Shown here: positions 56,202-64,000 of the stretch, in pieces
Numbering within the stretch: position 1 is the stretch's first letter
Layout of the letters: each line of letters opens with the position of its first letter
DNA from: CAJXVY01 sp965660355
GTDB taxonomy: Bacteria > Actinomycetota > Actinomycetes > Actinomycetales > Microbacteriaceae
Length of the DNA stretch: 64,000 nucleotides
Assembly: GCA_965660355.1 (NCBI GenBank)
Contig: CBFHZN010000003.1
Span: forward strand, 1 to 64,000
Reading direction: 5' to 3'
Notes under the pieces: model-generated
Told to the model about the DNA's origin: nothing
What the model saw: only the letters and a program-made list of their open reading frames with translations
The model's database searches: none
Program-made: the position numbers and the translations under genes

Positions 56202-58455
56202 ATGCTATTGTATATCCTTTTCCTGTTGCTATTCCTGTTGGCTCTCCACTTGTAAAGTTAGGTAGTGTTATTGTTTGTGTTCCATTTGCTATACCAATTG
56301 AATCAAATAAATCTTGTAAGTTTTGTCCTGTGATTTGTGACCATCTTATGTCGAAGCCTACTGTAATGTTGGGGAGGATTAAGCGTCTTAGGGAGTTACA
56401 CTCTTGAAATGTTTGGTTAGTATTATTTACCCCCGACATATCTCCTGCAAAAATAATTTCTTTTAAACTAAACGCTCTAAAAAATGCTAGGGATAAATTT
56501 AAAAGAGACACTCCAACTGTAATTGTGCCTATTGAATATAATTTATAACAGAAATAGAAAGCCCCGTCTAATTGAGTTGCACTTGGAATGTTAATATCAC
56601 CTATTTCTTGAATATTACTATTTATGAAAAACATTCTTCTTTGACTTTCACCTAATAAATCAGTGATATTTCCTACTTTAGAAATTAAAGTTTCTTGAAA
56701 TGCAAACTGCTGACCAGATGAAGGTCCTGATATTGTTTGAGCATTAATACTTACAGGTGTGCCATTTGCGTCTGCCCTAAAATCATTAAAAGAACCAAAC
56801 TCAGTCCTTATCTGATTAAACCAATTATAATCTACAACTTTTAAATTAGGGCATAATTTTGCATTACGCAACCTTACTAAATCCCCTATAATATTTATTC
56901 GCTCCAAATAATTCATCCTATATTGATTATTATTCGATGCATCAAAACTCAAGTTAAAAATTCTTGTACTGCTAATAGCTACATCCAACCAATTTTGAGG
57001 TCTTAAATTTGTTCCTGTTGTGGGTGTTGTGGTTCTATCTATTTGAACTAGAAGAGTAGTACTATCAAAGTCAAACTCAACCATCACTTGCTTATAATTC
57101 CTACCATCGTCTGAAACTAATACAGCACCCGAAATAGTTGAATAGTCGTAAACATGGTTGTACGTTTGATTTGCACCACTTCCTGAATCAGTCGCACCAT
57201 CGCCCCAATCAATAGAATGATTGCCACCACTCAATAAGATAGCCACCGCATTAAAATCATCCTCAAAAACCGCATACAACCCCGCAAACTTGTTATCCCC
57301 CTCGTTTATAGTTGGCATTGGTAACCATCCCTCAGGACGTTCCCACCAAACTTTAGGGCAAAAACTTTCCAACTCTATAACTTGATCTGACATTGCTGGG
57401 AAAGTGAGGGTATCTAATACATTACCATCCTCATCTTCAATAACATAGTTAATATCGTTAAGTTCTCCAGTTGCTCCTGAGAATATAGATTGACTGAATG
57501 AGTTGTCTGAGTTAATTACGGTTGCTGGGCGACATACTGGGGCAGGTAAGGGAGGGGTTGAGGGTGGTGTTGGAGAGAGGTTATCAATTTCTACACCAAA
57601 TGTTAATTTTGATTTACTGTTGTATTTTTTAATGGAGTTTAAATCCTTTTGCACCACATCAGGAACTATATATCCATTTATCTTTAAGGTAAATGTACTT
57701 CGTACTACTCTGTTTGTCCCTTGATTTAACTCATTGGTTGTAGCAAATGAATCAATGCGTGCTTTAAACTTAAAACGTTCAGGATCGCCCCAGTATGAAT
57801 CAGATGCATAATTAATTGATTCAACGATTTTATTCAGTTGTTCCACATAGTATGTTTGCACTATGAAGCTATATGTTAATGTAACATAATCAGGAACAAC
57901 ATTTGCTATAAATTGCTTATTGGGAACTCTATTATTTAAAACATCAAAATTGGAATATGAATTCTTTTTATTATATGCTGTTTGCCAAAAAGTATATAAA
58001 TGAGGATCATTAGCATCTAACTTTCTTGTAATGCTTCTATTTTTGGTGATATCATCCCTCTTGAATACCGCGATAGGCATCATCAATTTCCCATTTTTAT
58101 CCCTTATGATACCATCTTTTTGAATTGCTTTAAAACGCTCAGGAGAACCATATACCAAAGGTACTGGGATTCTTTCCCCATTTTGAATTACAAATGGTTT
58201 TATAACATTTTCAAAATAGTATAGTACTGCCTCATCAACATCTTGCAGATTAACCGAAAATGGTTTATGAGTATCCCCTGTATGGGATAATTTTTCTGCT
58301 CTATTGTGGTCTACTCCCTTTTGTGATTTGGGTGTAAATTGTCTAAAATCTATAGAAGGATCAACACCCTCTCCGGTTTCCGGATTTGAGTAAGGGTTTA
58401 TCAAATTATTTGATATTTCCTTTTGAGATTTTGGTGTTGGTTTTTTATTTGCCAT
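56194..58455 (-). CDS. 15: Tail terminator (gp15-like) fused to PKD/LRR-like adhesin, 753 aa
   Basis: Residues ~70-290 match the T4 gp15 tail sheath terminator. 'ERIPVPLVYGSPERFKAIQ' corresponds to T4 RVPITYASKEHF, 'YSFIVQTYYVEQLNKIVESI' to the FTRYEDDMFQIVEQI region, and 'FTLKINGYIVPDV' to FEVNGWMYPP. Its neighbours are gp14 and gp13. After a Pro-rich linker (about 296-312) comes a complete adhesin like those downstream: 'WWERPEGWLPMPTINEGDNK', 'SIDWGDGATDSG', LRR-like rungs and 'QNLQDLFDSIGIANGTQTIT'. I see no stop or frameshift between the parts. This would display an adhesin at the head-proximal end of the tail. No such fusion is known to me. Confidence 0.85.
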   Translation of the reverse strand: MANKKPTPKSQKEISNNLINPYSNPETGEGVDPSIDFRQFTPKSQKGVDHNRAEKLSHTGDTHKPFSVNLQDVDEAVLYYFENVIKPFVIQNGERIPVPLVYGSPERFKAIQKDGIIRDKNGKLMMPIAVFKRDDITKNRSITRKLDANDPHLYTFWQTAYNKKNSYSNFDVLNNRVPNKQFIANVVPDYVTLTYSFIVQTYYVEQLNKIVESINYASDSYWGDPERFKFKARIDSFATTNELNQGTNRVVRSTFTLKINGYIVPDVVQKDLNSIKKYNSKSKLTFGVEIDNLSPTPPSTPPLPAPVCRPATVINSDNSFSQSIFSGATGELNDINYVIEDEDGNVLDTLTFPAMSDQVIELESFCPKVWWERPEGWLPMPTINEGDNKFAGLYAVFEDDFNAVAILLSGGNHSIDWGDGATDSGSGANQTYNHVYDYSTISGAVLVSDDGRNYKQVMVEFDFDSTTLLVQIDRTTTPTTGTNLRPQNWLDVAISSTRIFNLSFDASNNNQYRMNYLERINIIGDLVRLRNAKLCPNLKVVDYNWFNQIRTEFGSFNDFRADANGTPVSINAQTISGPSSGQQFAFQETLISKVGNITDLLGESQRRMFFINSNIQEIGDINIPSATQLDGAFYFCYKLYSIGTITVGVSLLNLSLAFFRAFSLKEIIFAGDMSGVNNTNQTFQECNSLRRLILPNITVGFDIRWSQITGQNLQDLFDSIGIANGTQTITLPNFTSGEPTGIATGKGYTIAYA

Positions 58456-58967
58456 TATAATCTTTCTCTAGTGATTTGTACTTTATCCGCAGGAACATAA
58501 ATAGTTTTACAAATTATAGATACACTTGTACCAAAACCATCTAATCCTGGATTTAATGGGTTGGGTTCATATGGGAATGCAGGGTTTTTACCAGCAAAGA
58601 ATTGGTTAGCATTTGTGGATTCTACCTCATAATATCCTTCATTATACATTATGATATCTCCTACCTCAGGTACTAATTGTGCATCAACTAAATCATCCCT
58701 AAAGAATTTATATGTTATACCCCATTGAAAATCAACCCCATTTAAATCATCAGTTGGGAATTCTTGTGCATCTCTTTGTATTAAAGCATTTAATATAACG
58801 GGCTCAAAGTAATGTCTTGCTCCAGAGGCTTCCCCATACATGTTTACTTTAGTTTCATTTAATTTTAACTTATAGTATACACATTGTTGGGTGATTATAT
58901 CCCACATCAACTCACGGTTGATTCCTCTAAATAATGAGATGTCGCGTTTTCCGCCAAAGAGAGCCAT
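58455..58967 (-). CDS. 14: Neck protein (gp14-like)
   Basis: A 170-residue protein: 'ISLFRGINRELMWDIITQQC', 'VYYKLKLNETKVNMYGEASG', 'LVPEVGDIIMYNEGYYEVES', 'SIICKTIYVPADKVQIT'. The 'GDIIMYNEGYYEV...NQFF' stretch parallels T4 gp14 GDLIYFPMDNSLFEI. gp14 dimers and gp13 form the neck that joins head and tail. It is shorter than T4 gp14 (256). It overlaps the gp15 fusion by one base. Confidence 0.82.
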   Translation of the reverse strand: MALFGGKRDISLFRGINRELMWDIITQQCVYYKLKLNETKVNMYGEASGARHYFEPVILNALIQRDAQEFPTDDLNGVDFQWGITYKFFRDDLVDAQLVPEVGDIIMYNEGYYEVESTNANQFFAGKNPAFPYEPNPLNPGLDGFGTSVSIICKTIYVPADKVQITRERL

Positions 58968-58968
58968 A

Positions 58969-60120
58969 TTATCCTACGTAAATTGTCATTGGGACTTGTC
59001 CTAAAGATTTATTTTGAGCATCTCCTTCAGCTGCTTTTTTTTCAAGTAGCCCCTTTCTAGAAGTCTCATCAAAATATTTCCTTAATCTTTCTATTAAAGC
59101 TGTTTTTTCTGTAGTAGCAGCCGATATTAAATCCCCCTGATTTAAAGTTATTTCTGAATCAGGGATTGGGATGTTTTGATATTTACCTCTAACGTATCCT
59201 AATATTTCCTTAGCTATGGCCAATCCGTACTCAAATATCCATTGTCTACCAATGGAATTAATGCGTGAATATTGGGGGTTAATATAAGGAACATTAGAAA
59301 CGTTGGTTATTATATCTTGACCGTTTCTATCAATGTAAGGTTGGTTTGTTTCGTTTAATTTTACATAATGAAAATTTAAAGTATGTATACGATTTGTTTG
59401 TGGGATAGGGAATATCCTTAATTGGTTATTTACTAACTCAAATGAATATTGTGATTTACGAATTTGATCGTTAAATTCAATAGCCTGTATTTTTGCTATA
59501 TCATAACTAATAGGCATCATCATAAAGTTAATAGCAGGGGAGAATGATCCCCATCCAAAACTATCCATTAATCCCATCATACCCGTACCTGTACCGGCAT
59601 ATGGGTCAAAATAACGAGTAATGGGAGGTGGTGCTTCATAAAATACTCTTTTAATCTCTATTCTACCTTGTATTCCATTATCTAATGCCCACTGATTCAT
59701 ATCATAATTCTGTTGACGTGAGTTTAAAGCGATTGACCCTGTGTGGTATGTTACTGTACCACCAACCCCTGCTTCTGTTCCATATTGGTTTGATAAACGA
59801 ACTATCTCTGATAGATTTTCATTTACTAACTCATTATTTGCGGGTGATATAGTTTGAGAGGCTCCCTGGAAGCTTAGTAGGTTATCAGCAATTTGTGAAG
59901 CATATAGTTCATTACCATAGGTAGTGGTAGCTTCTTCAAGAGCAGTATAAAAGTTTATATCCTGTAATTCTATATCTACTAAAGGATATCCTAATCTTTG
60001 AGAAGCAAATCTCGCAAATTTATCAGCATCTTGTTGAAATTGTAATTCGTTATCATAAAACCCAAATGGAGTATTTCCAGGGGTAAATGAACTTGAACCC
60101 GGCCAAATTGGAATGTTCAT
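58969..60120 (-). CDS. 13: Neck protein (gp13-like)
   Basis: A 383-residue protein. 'FASQRLGYPLVDIELQDINF' and 'YTALEEATTTYGNEL' match the start of T4 gp13 (RRLGAPVINIELTEDQ). The C-terminal 'YGLAIAKEILGYVRGKYQNI', 'PIPDSEITLNQGDLIS' and 'LRKYFDETSRKGLLEKKA' follow the family pattern. It is about 70 residues longer than T4 gp13, with an inserted Gly/Met-rich segment (GTGTGMMGLMDSFGWGSFSP). It completes the head-tail joining set with gp14 and gp15. Confidence 0.87.
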   Translation of the reverse strand: MNIPIWPGSSSFTPGNTPFGFYDNELQFQQDADKFARFASQRLGYPLVDIELQDINFYTALEEATTTYGNELYASQIADNLLSFQGASQTISPANNELVNENLSEIVRLSNQYGTEAGVGGTVTYHTGSIALNSRQQNYDMNQWALDNGIQGRIEIKRVFYEAPPPITRYFDPYAGTGTGMMGLMDSFGWGSFSPAINFMMMPISYDIAKIQAIEFNDQIRKSQYSFELVNNQLRIFPIPQTNRIHTLNFHYVKLNETNQPYIDRNGQDIITNVSNVPYINPQYSRINSIGRQWIFEYGLAIAKEILGYVRGKYQNIPIPDSEITLNQGDLISAATTEKTALIERLRKYFDETSRKGLLEKKAAEGDAQNKSLGQVPMTIYVG

Positions 60121-60124
60121 ATTG

Positions 60125-60577
60125 TTAAGAGTTTACTACAGTATATTCTATATCAATTGAGGATGATATAGGATGTACTTGGATTAATTCAATTGTATCA
60201 TTAAATACTCCCCCATTTGTTAAAAAATCTAATGATGAATTTACACTAGATAATAATATAGTGGATTTTGGTTTTACCTCATGAGTAAAATCCCCACTTG
60301 AGCCACTTAATATTAAAGCAGCACTATATTGAGTATCTAAATTTGTTACTCTAATATATTCAATACTACTTGAAACGAATGTACCTGCTCCGGGTGAAGG
60401 GGGGGTAGTTTTTATTATATCAGTTGATACATCACCGGGACATGTTAATATTCTATGATCTACATTTGTTATGTTTTCTATAGAATGAATTACTTCATGT
60501 TTGATAACATTATTTCTAACTACCCGTTCTTCGGTAATTGTTATATTAAAAGTTGTAGGGGTTAGGGATGAAGCCAT
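60125..60577 (-). CDS. Putative virion structural protein, 150 aa
   Basis: A Ser/Thr/Val-rich beta-sandwich-like protein: 'FNITITEERVVRNNVIKHEV', 'SSIEYIRVTNLDTQYSAALI', 'IELIQVHPISSSIDIEYTVV'. I associate such proteins with head decoration or neck regions in marine T4-like phages, but cannot name a family. It lies between PhoH and gp13. Confidence 0.72.
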   Translation of the reverse strand: MASSLTPTTFNITITEERVVRNNVIKHEVIHSIENITNVDHRILTCPGDVSTDIIKTTPPSPGAGTFVSSSIEYIRVTNLDTQYSAALILSGSSGDFTHEVKPKSTILLSSVNSSLDFLTNGGVFNDTIELIQVHPISSSIDIEYTVVNS

Positions 60578-60589
60578 TTCAATATTTTA

Positions 60590-60600
60590 TTATAAATATT
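60590..60600 (-). promoter_or_regulatory. AATATTTATAA motif
   Basis: An exact copy 12 bases before the 150-residue structural gene and its downstream neck genes. Confidence 0.43.
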
Positions 60601-60601
60601 A

Positions 60602-61300
60602 TTAACTTCTAAAAGTTTTATAAACATCCAAAATTGAATCAACTATTGTGTGTCTGTGGTTTTTTTCTAAAGTGGTTAAATTAAACCCCTCTATTGAGGA
60701 CATATGCCGGCACATGAAATCAAAACCAGAATCTTTTTTATATTTTAAGTCAATTTGGGCATTATCACCACAAAATATTACTTTTGAGCCTTTACATATT
60801 CTTGTCAATATGAGTTCGGTTTGGGTATCTGTTAGATTTTGTGATTCATCAACTACAACTAAACAATCAGTAAAGTTTCTACCTCTCATAAAAGAAATAG
60901 GTACTATCTCAATTAACCCATCTTCAATGCACTTTTCTATTTTTACTTTGTTATATAAACGGTGCATATTTTCATACACTGGGGCTGTAAAAGGGGCTAA
61001 TTTCTCATTGATATCACCGGGTAAAAAGCCAATATCCTCACCTGCTACTACAGTTGGACGTGTGATAATTATCTTTTCTATTTCTTTTCGGAATAGTAAA
61101 TCTAAAGCTATATTGGCTGCTAAAAGGGATTTACCTGATCCTGCTTTGCCTTTTAAAACTGATACGGTATTATTTAATACTTCGGCCTTGGCAAGTTTTT
61201 GCTCTTCATTTAATTGAAGTTTGAATTTTATTGGACCTTTTGGTTTACGTTTCCCTTTAAAAGTTTCTTGTGCCTCTGGGGTTCTATTAAAATCTGTCAT
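60602..61300 (-). CDS. phoH: PhoH-like ATPase
   Basis: A 232-residue P-loop protein. Walker A 'GKAGSGKS' is at residues 51-58. 'KIIITRPTVVAGEDIGFLPG', Walker B 'CLVVVDESQNLT' and 'KVIFCGDNAQIDL' are the PhoH/helicase superfamily 1-like motifs. PhoH is common in marine T4-like phages. Its role is unclear, perhaps RNA metabolism. It lies just after the major capsid gene and a terminator. Confidence 0.93.
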   Translation of the reverse strand: MTDFNRTPEAQETFKGKRKPKGPIKFKLQLNEEQKLAKAEVLNNTVSVLKGKAGSGKSLLAANIALDLLFRKEIEKIIITRPTVVAGEDIGFLPGDINEKLAPFTAPVYENMHRLYNKVKIEKCIEDGLIEIVPISFMRGRNFTDCLVVVDESQNLTDTQTELILTRICKGSKVIFCGDNAQIDLKYKKDSGFDFMCRHMSSIEGFNLTTLEKNHRHTIVDSILDVYKTFRS

Positions 61301-61314
61301 GAAACTATATTTGT

Positions 61315-61325
61315 TTATAAATATA
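61315..61325 (-). promoter_or_regulatory. TATATTTATAA motif
   Basis: A near-exact copy between the gp23 terminator and phoH, 14 bases before the phoH ATG. It would restart transcription after the terminator. Confidence 0.45.
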
Positions 61326-61336
61326 CATTATGATAC

Positions 61337-61362
61337 AAAAAAGCCTGACTTTCGCCAGGCTT
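61337..61362 (-). terminator. Rho-independent terminator after the major capsid gene
   Basis: A 9-bp GC-rich stem on the minus strand (AAGCCTGGC / GTCAGGCTT, one G-U pair) closed by a GAAA tetraloop and followed by six T. A strong, canonical terminator. Confidence 0.92.
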
Positions 61363-61389
61363 CTTAATTTATTATAATTTTACTTTCTA

Positions 61390-63027
61390 TTATAGAGAAG
61401 CTAAATTATTTACAAAGATACGACCGTAAAATTCAGGTCTGATCATTTTCTTCGCGTAACGAGTAAGTAACCCTTTACGTGGAGTAAATGAGTCTGGATC
61501 GTATACAAGTGGTGTCATGATTAATGGCACATATGGAGAGAATACAGCTCCTGTTTCCAAGAATTGATTTCCTCTATAACCCATTAATATAACATTTTCT
61601 GTCATGTATGGGTTCTTGTATACTTGGTAACGGTTGTTTAGGTTACCTGATTTTTGGATACCAAATGCGTAGTTCATTTTTGTAGCCTCACCATCAGAAG
61701 TTGCTGCGAATCCAGGGATTGATTCTAATACAGTAGATACTGAAGGAGATACTACCATGAAGTTTGCACCACCTCTAAGAGTCTTTTGGTGAATCTTATT
61801 TGATACTTTTTGCATTTTAGTTCCTAAAGTTTGGAACCATTGACCTTGAGTATTAAAATACCCTAAATCATCTTCCCAAGCGGTTCTAGTATCATTTAAG
61901 TAGTTGTTAGATTTAACTGACCAATATTCATCAGAAGCTGATGCGTCTTTAATCAACATATCAAGGTTTTCTAAGTCAATCTCTAAAGAGATATACTCAC
62001 TCATGATATTTGTTAATTCAGCTTCTGCATCTAATGATTGGTAAGCATTTAAATCTTGTGCAAACTCAGGAGTCCATTGTGTTTTTAACTTACGTGTTTT
62101 AGCCACGATAGCCTCTGATTTCATTTTGATATCAATCTCTGGGATTGCTATATCACTTGCGGATTGTGCATTTGGGAAACCTGCACCATTGTTATCTTCA
62201 AAATCACCACGAGCATTATCTGCTGGTTGAACATTGTAGAATAGGTCTGCTGTTCCTGTGATTGATGAACCTGACTCAAATACAAATATTACTGTACCTG
62301 GAGCTCCAACTGTAGTGTATTCTGGGAGAATATTTGCTGGGTTTACATCTGATCCACTGATAGAGAATGCTCTAACACCTTTTAAATCAGCATTAGATGG
62401 CAAATCTACTGTAACTGCTGTTAAATCACCTGCTGCTATTGAAGCTGATAATTCAGCATCATAGTTTACTTGTGACCAATCAGCTGATGCTGATGTGAAT
62501 GATGACCCTGTGCTAAATTGGTTAATTGAGTACGCAAATCTACCTGCTCCATATAAACCTCCTGTTGGGTCGTTTGCAGCACCTGGGTTTGTGTCTCCAT
62601 ATAATGAATCACCACCATCGTATACGTTTCCTGATCCACCTCCAAAGTTTAATTGTTTGTTTTGACCAAACTGGAAGTCAAGGAAAAATACAAGACCTGA
62701 AGGTAAGTTCATTGGTTGAACTGACATAAATTCTTTAGTAGATAAGTTACCAAATACTTTACGCACCATTGGTAGAGCTACACCAGCCCACTGTTCACCT
62801 TGTCCTACTTGGAAAGTACCACCACCAATATTTGTAGCAGAAGCCTCAGTTACAAGTTGTTTTGCTTGATTTTCTAGAATAAGTGCCATATTGTTACGGT
62901 TGATCTCTGTATCAAGACCCTCTAACAATCCTGTCTTATTCCACTTTGCTGCTACTCTAGCAGCATCACTCTGCTTATTTTTCCATTCGGAAGCAGAGTC
63001 ATTAAGTAATGAATTAATTGTTGACAT
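61390..63027 (-). CDS. 23: Major capsid protein (gp23)
   Basis: A 545-residue HK97-fold capsid protein of the gp23 family: 'GVALPMVRKVFGNLSTKEFM', 'VQPMNLPSGLVFFLDFQFG', 'IDIKMKSEAIVAKTRKLKTQ', 'WTPEFAQDLNAYQSLDAEAE'. The N-terminal ~61 residues form a charged propeptide. Processing by the gp21 protease is expected after Glu 61 (QLVTE/ASATN), though position -3 is Val rather than Leu/Ile. Strong A-rich leader, no Shine-Dalgarno. A terminator follows. Confidence 0.97.
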   Translation of the reverse strand: MSTINSLLNDSASEWKNKQSDAARVAAKWNKTGLLEGLDTEINRNNMALILENQAKQLVTEASATNIGGGTFQVGQGEQWAGVALPMVRKVFGNLSTKEFMSVQPMNLPSGLVFFLDFQFGQNKQLNFGGGSGNVYDGGDSLYGDTNPGAANDPTGGLYGAGRFAYSINQFSTGSSFTSASADWSQVNYDAELSASIAAGDLTAVTVDLPSNADLKGVRAFSISGSDVNPANILPEYTTVGAPGTVIFVFESGSSITGTADLFYNVQPADNARGDFEDNNGAGFPNAQSASDIAIPEIDIKMKSEAIVAKTRKLKTQWTPEFAQDLNAYQSLDAEAELTNIMSEYISLEIDLENLDMLIKDASASDEYWSVKSNNYLNDTRTAWEDDLGYFNTQGQWFQTLGTKMQKVSNKIHQKTLRGGANFMVVSPSVSTVLESIPGFAATSDGEATKMNYAFGIQKSGNLNNRYQVYKNPYMTENVILMGYRGNQFLETGAVFSPYVPLIMTPLVYDPDSFTPRKGLLTRYAKKMIRPEFYGRIFVNNLASL

Positions 63028-63049
63028 TTGTTTTTTGTTTGTTTTTTAG

Positions 63050-64000
63050 TTAATGTTTTGGGTTATAAAAAGCCAATTCTCTCATTCTAGAAAACTTATC
63101 ATCCGTTATGATAGGTGACTTAGCATTTTCAGTAATGATTGATTTTGAAGCACTTCCTAAACTTTCTTTAACGGTTTTTCCTGTTTTTTGTTTCAAACCT
63201 TCGATTAATGTTTCATAAACTAGTTTGGTTTCTTTTACATTAGTAGCGTTATCAAAAGCATTTAGTACTTTAACTTTTTGTGATTCATTTAAGTTTTTAG
63301 ACTTAAACACTTTATTTGTGTAAAGAAGTTTTGCGTTTAATAAATTTACTTCATTTAAATCTTTACGAAGGGATTCAATTGTTGAATGTGCTTCTTCAAG
63401 ATCACTTGATGGAGATTCTTCAGCTTCTTTAGCAAGACGTTCCATTTCTGCTTTTAATTCTTTAGCACTTTTAGCTTTTGCTAAACGTGATCTAATTGCA
63501 TTAACTGCAAATCCAGTTGCTATTGCTAGAGCTGGGGCTATCATAGATATGATAGCTTCAGTATCGTTCAACCCAAAAGAAAATTCTTGAAGATCTTCTT
63601 TTTCTTCATAAACTTCTTCTTCTTCGATTTCTTTTAAAAGTTCTTCGATATCTACCATTCCACTTTCATCTTCCATTTCTTCTTCTTCACCTTCTGTATC
63701 ACCAGATTCTAATTCACCTGATTCTACCATGTCGGAAATTACATCTTCGATCATTTTTTTAAGATCTTCATCTGTCATATCCTCTAGATCAAGTGGTTCA
63801 CCTTCTTCTTCTTCTTCAGATTCTTCTGATTCATCATCTTCTGATTCATCATCTTCTGATTCATCTTCAGCTTCTTCAGCTTCATTTAAAGGTTCTTCTT
63901 CTTCATCTAGTTCTGCTAATAGTTCATCTAGATCTAACTCTTCCTCTTCAATATCTTCTACTTCTTCTACGTTTCCATGAGCCGTAGGGCCTTCTGGATC
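63050..64000 (-). CDS. 22: Prohead core scaffold protein (gp22-like), 5' end outside window
   Basis: The frame runs without a stop to the window edge (74 codons beyond the internal ATG at 63778), so the true start is outside. The N-terminal part visible here is extremely acidic (Glu/Asp/Ser repeats). Then comes an apolar segment (IISMIAPALAIATGFAVNAI) and a helical core with 'LNEVNLLNAKLLYTNKVFKS', 'NLNESQKVKVLNAFDNATNV' and 'KLVYETLIEGLKQKTGK', typical of gp22-type scaffolds. It fills the prohead core and is degraded on maturation. It precedes gp23 as in T4. Several L-x-E/I-x-E motifs are candidate protease sites. Confidence 0.85.
   Translation of the reverse strand, partial: DPEGPTAHGNVEEVEDIEEEELDLDELLAELDEEEEPLNEAEEAEDESEDDESEDDESEESEEEEEGEPLDLEDMTDEDLKKMIEDVISDMVESGELESGDTEGEEEEMEDESGMVDIEELLKEIEEEEVYEEKEDLQEFSFGLNDTEAIISMIAPALAIATGFAVNAIRSRLAKAKSAKELKAEMERLAKEAEESPSSDLEEAHSTIESLRKDLNEVNLLNAKLLYTNKVFKSKNLNESQKVKVLNAFDNATNVKETKLVYETLIEGLKQKTGKTVKESLGSASKSIITENAKSPIITDDKFSRMRELAFYNPKH
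63822..63865. repeat. 15-bp tandem repeat in the acidic part of the scaffold gene
   Basis: Three near-perfect tandem units of TCTTCTGATTCATCA (the last lacks one base), encoding a repeated Ser/Glu/Asp/Asp/Glu unit. Such in-frame repeats can change copy number and so alter the acidic region. Confidence 0.85.

Noticed and set aside
60648..61217. 189-codon plus-strand open frame
   Set aside because: It lies entirely within phoH on the opposite strand, which has clear Walker motifs. The plus-strand product has no recognisable features.
63729..63980. Ser-rich plus-strand frame and an overlapping Leu-rich frame
   Set aside because: Low-complexity shadows of the Glu/Asp-rich scaffold gene on the minus strand.
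1..64000. tRNA genes or CRISPR arrays
   Set aside because: The intergenic gaps are mostly under 110 bases. None shows a cloverleaf with T-loop GTTCGA-like sequence or regularly spaced repeats. A tRNAscan run would confirm.

Overview
This window looks like part of the genome of a large, T4-like contractile-tailed phage. Every gene I can support lies on the minus strand, so the genes are transcribed from base 64000 toward base 1. Several features point to a Bacteroidota (Flavobacteriia-type) host, which is an inference. The DNA is AT-rich. Start codons follow A-rich leaders and almost never a Shine-Dalgarno sequence. The fibre proteins carry 'GDGSQLTG' and 'GIGTxxP' repeats that are common in phages and bacteria of that phylum. 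No bacterial chromosome genes are evident.

Layout in the direction of transcription. 64.0-61.4 kb: head genes, namely the acidic gp22-type scaffold (its 5' end lies outside the window) and the gp23 major capsid protein with a strong terminator. 61.3-58.4 kb: PhoH ATPase and neck proteins gp13 and gp14. 58.5-47.7 kb: a host-recognition region. It holds a gp15-type tail terminator fused to a PKD/leucine-rich-like adhesin, two further proteins with the same adhesin domain, three copies of a ~62-residue companion protein, two repeat/beta-helix fibres and an exported protein. 47.7-31.9 kb: tail genes. These are a papain-like hydrolase, two tandem tail sheath genes, tail tube gp19, a T4_baseplate-type chaperone with a probable frameshift partner, a tape-measure protein, baseplate proteins and a virion M15 peptidase. 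This part ends in a terminator.

31.8-22.1 kb: replication and nucleotide metabolism. It encodes a divergent family-A DNA polymerase, gp32, UvsX, a FEN/RNase H nuclease, the replicative helicase, NrdB and NrdA. 22.3-19.5 kb: lysis (small holin-like membrane proteins, a PG-binding/amidase endolysin and a membrane coiled-coil protein). 19.5-10.0 kb: small genes, thymidylate synthase, two GIY-YIG endonucleases and a complete preQ0 pathway (FolE, QueD, QueE, QueC) with a DpdA/TGT-like transglycosylase and a purine phosphoribosyltransferase. This predicts 7-deazaguanine-modified phage DNA. 9.6-4.4 kb: a MazG/HisE-like protein, a family-B DNA polymerase split into two genes, and the sliding clamp. 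4.4-1.6 kb: Hsp20, GroES and GroEL. The last kilobase holds proteins with N-termini resembling capsid-targeting sequences.

The observations I rate highest are the gp15-adhesin fusion and its repeated adhesin/companion modules, the split PolB together with a second PolA-like polymerase, the DNA-modification locus, the recurrent short N-terminal tags with gp21-like cleavage motifs, the probable programmed frameshift before the tape measure, the 15-bp inverted repeat around hsp20, and a recurrent AATATTTATAA motif before structural genes. No tRNA, rRNA, CRISPR array or insertion sequence was seen. No intergenic gap exceeds about 150 bases.
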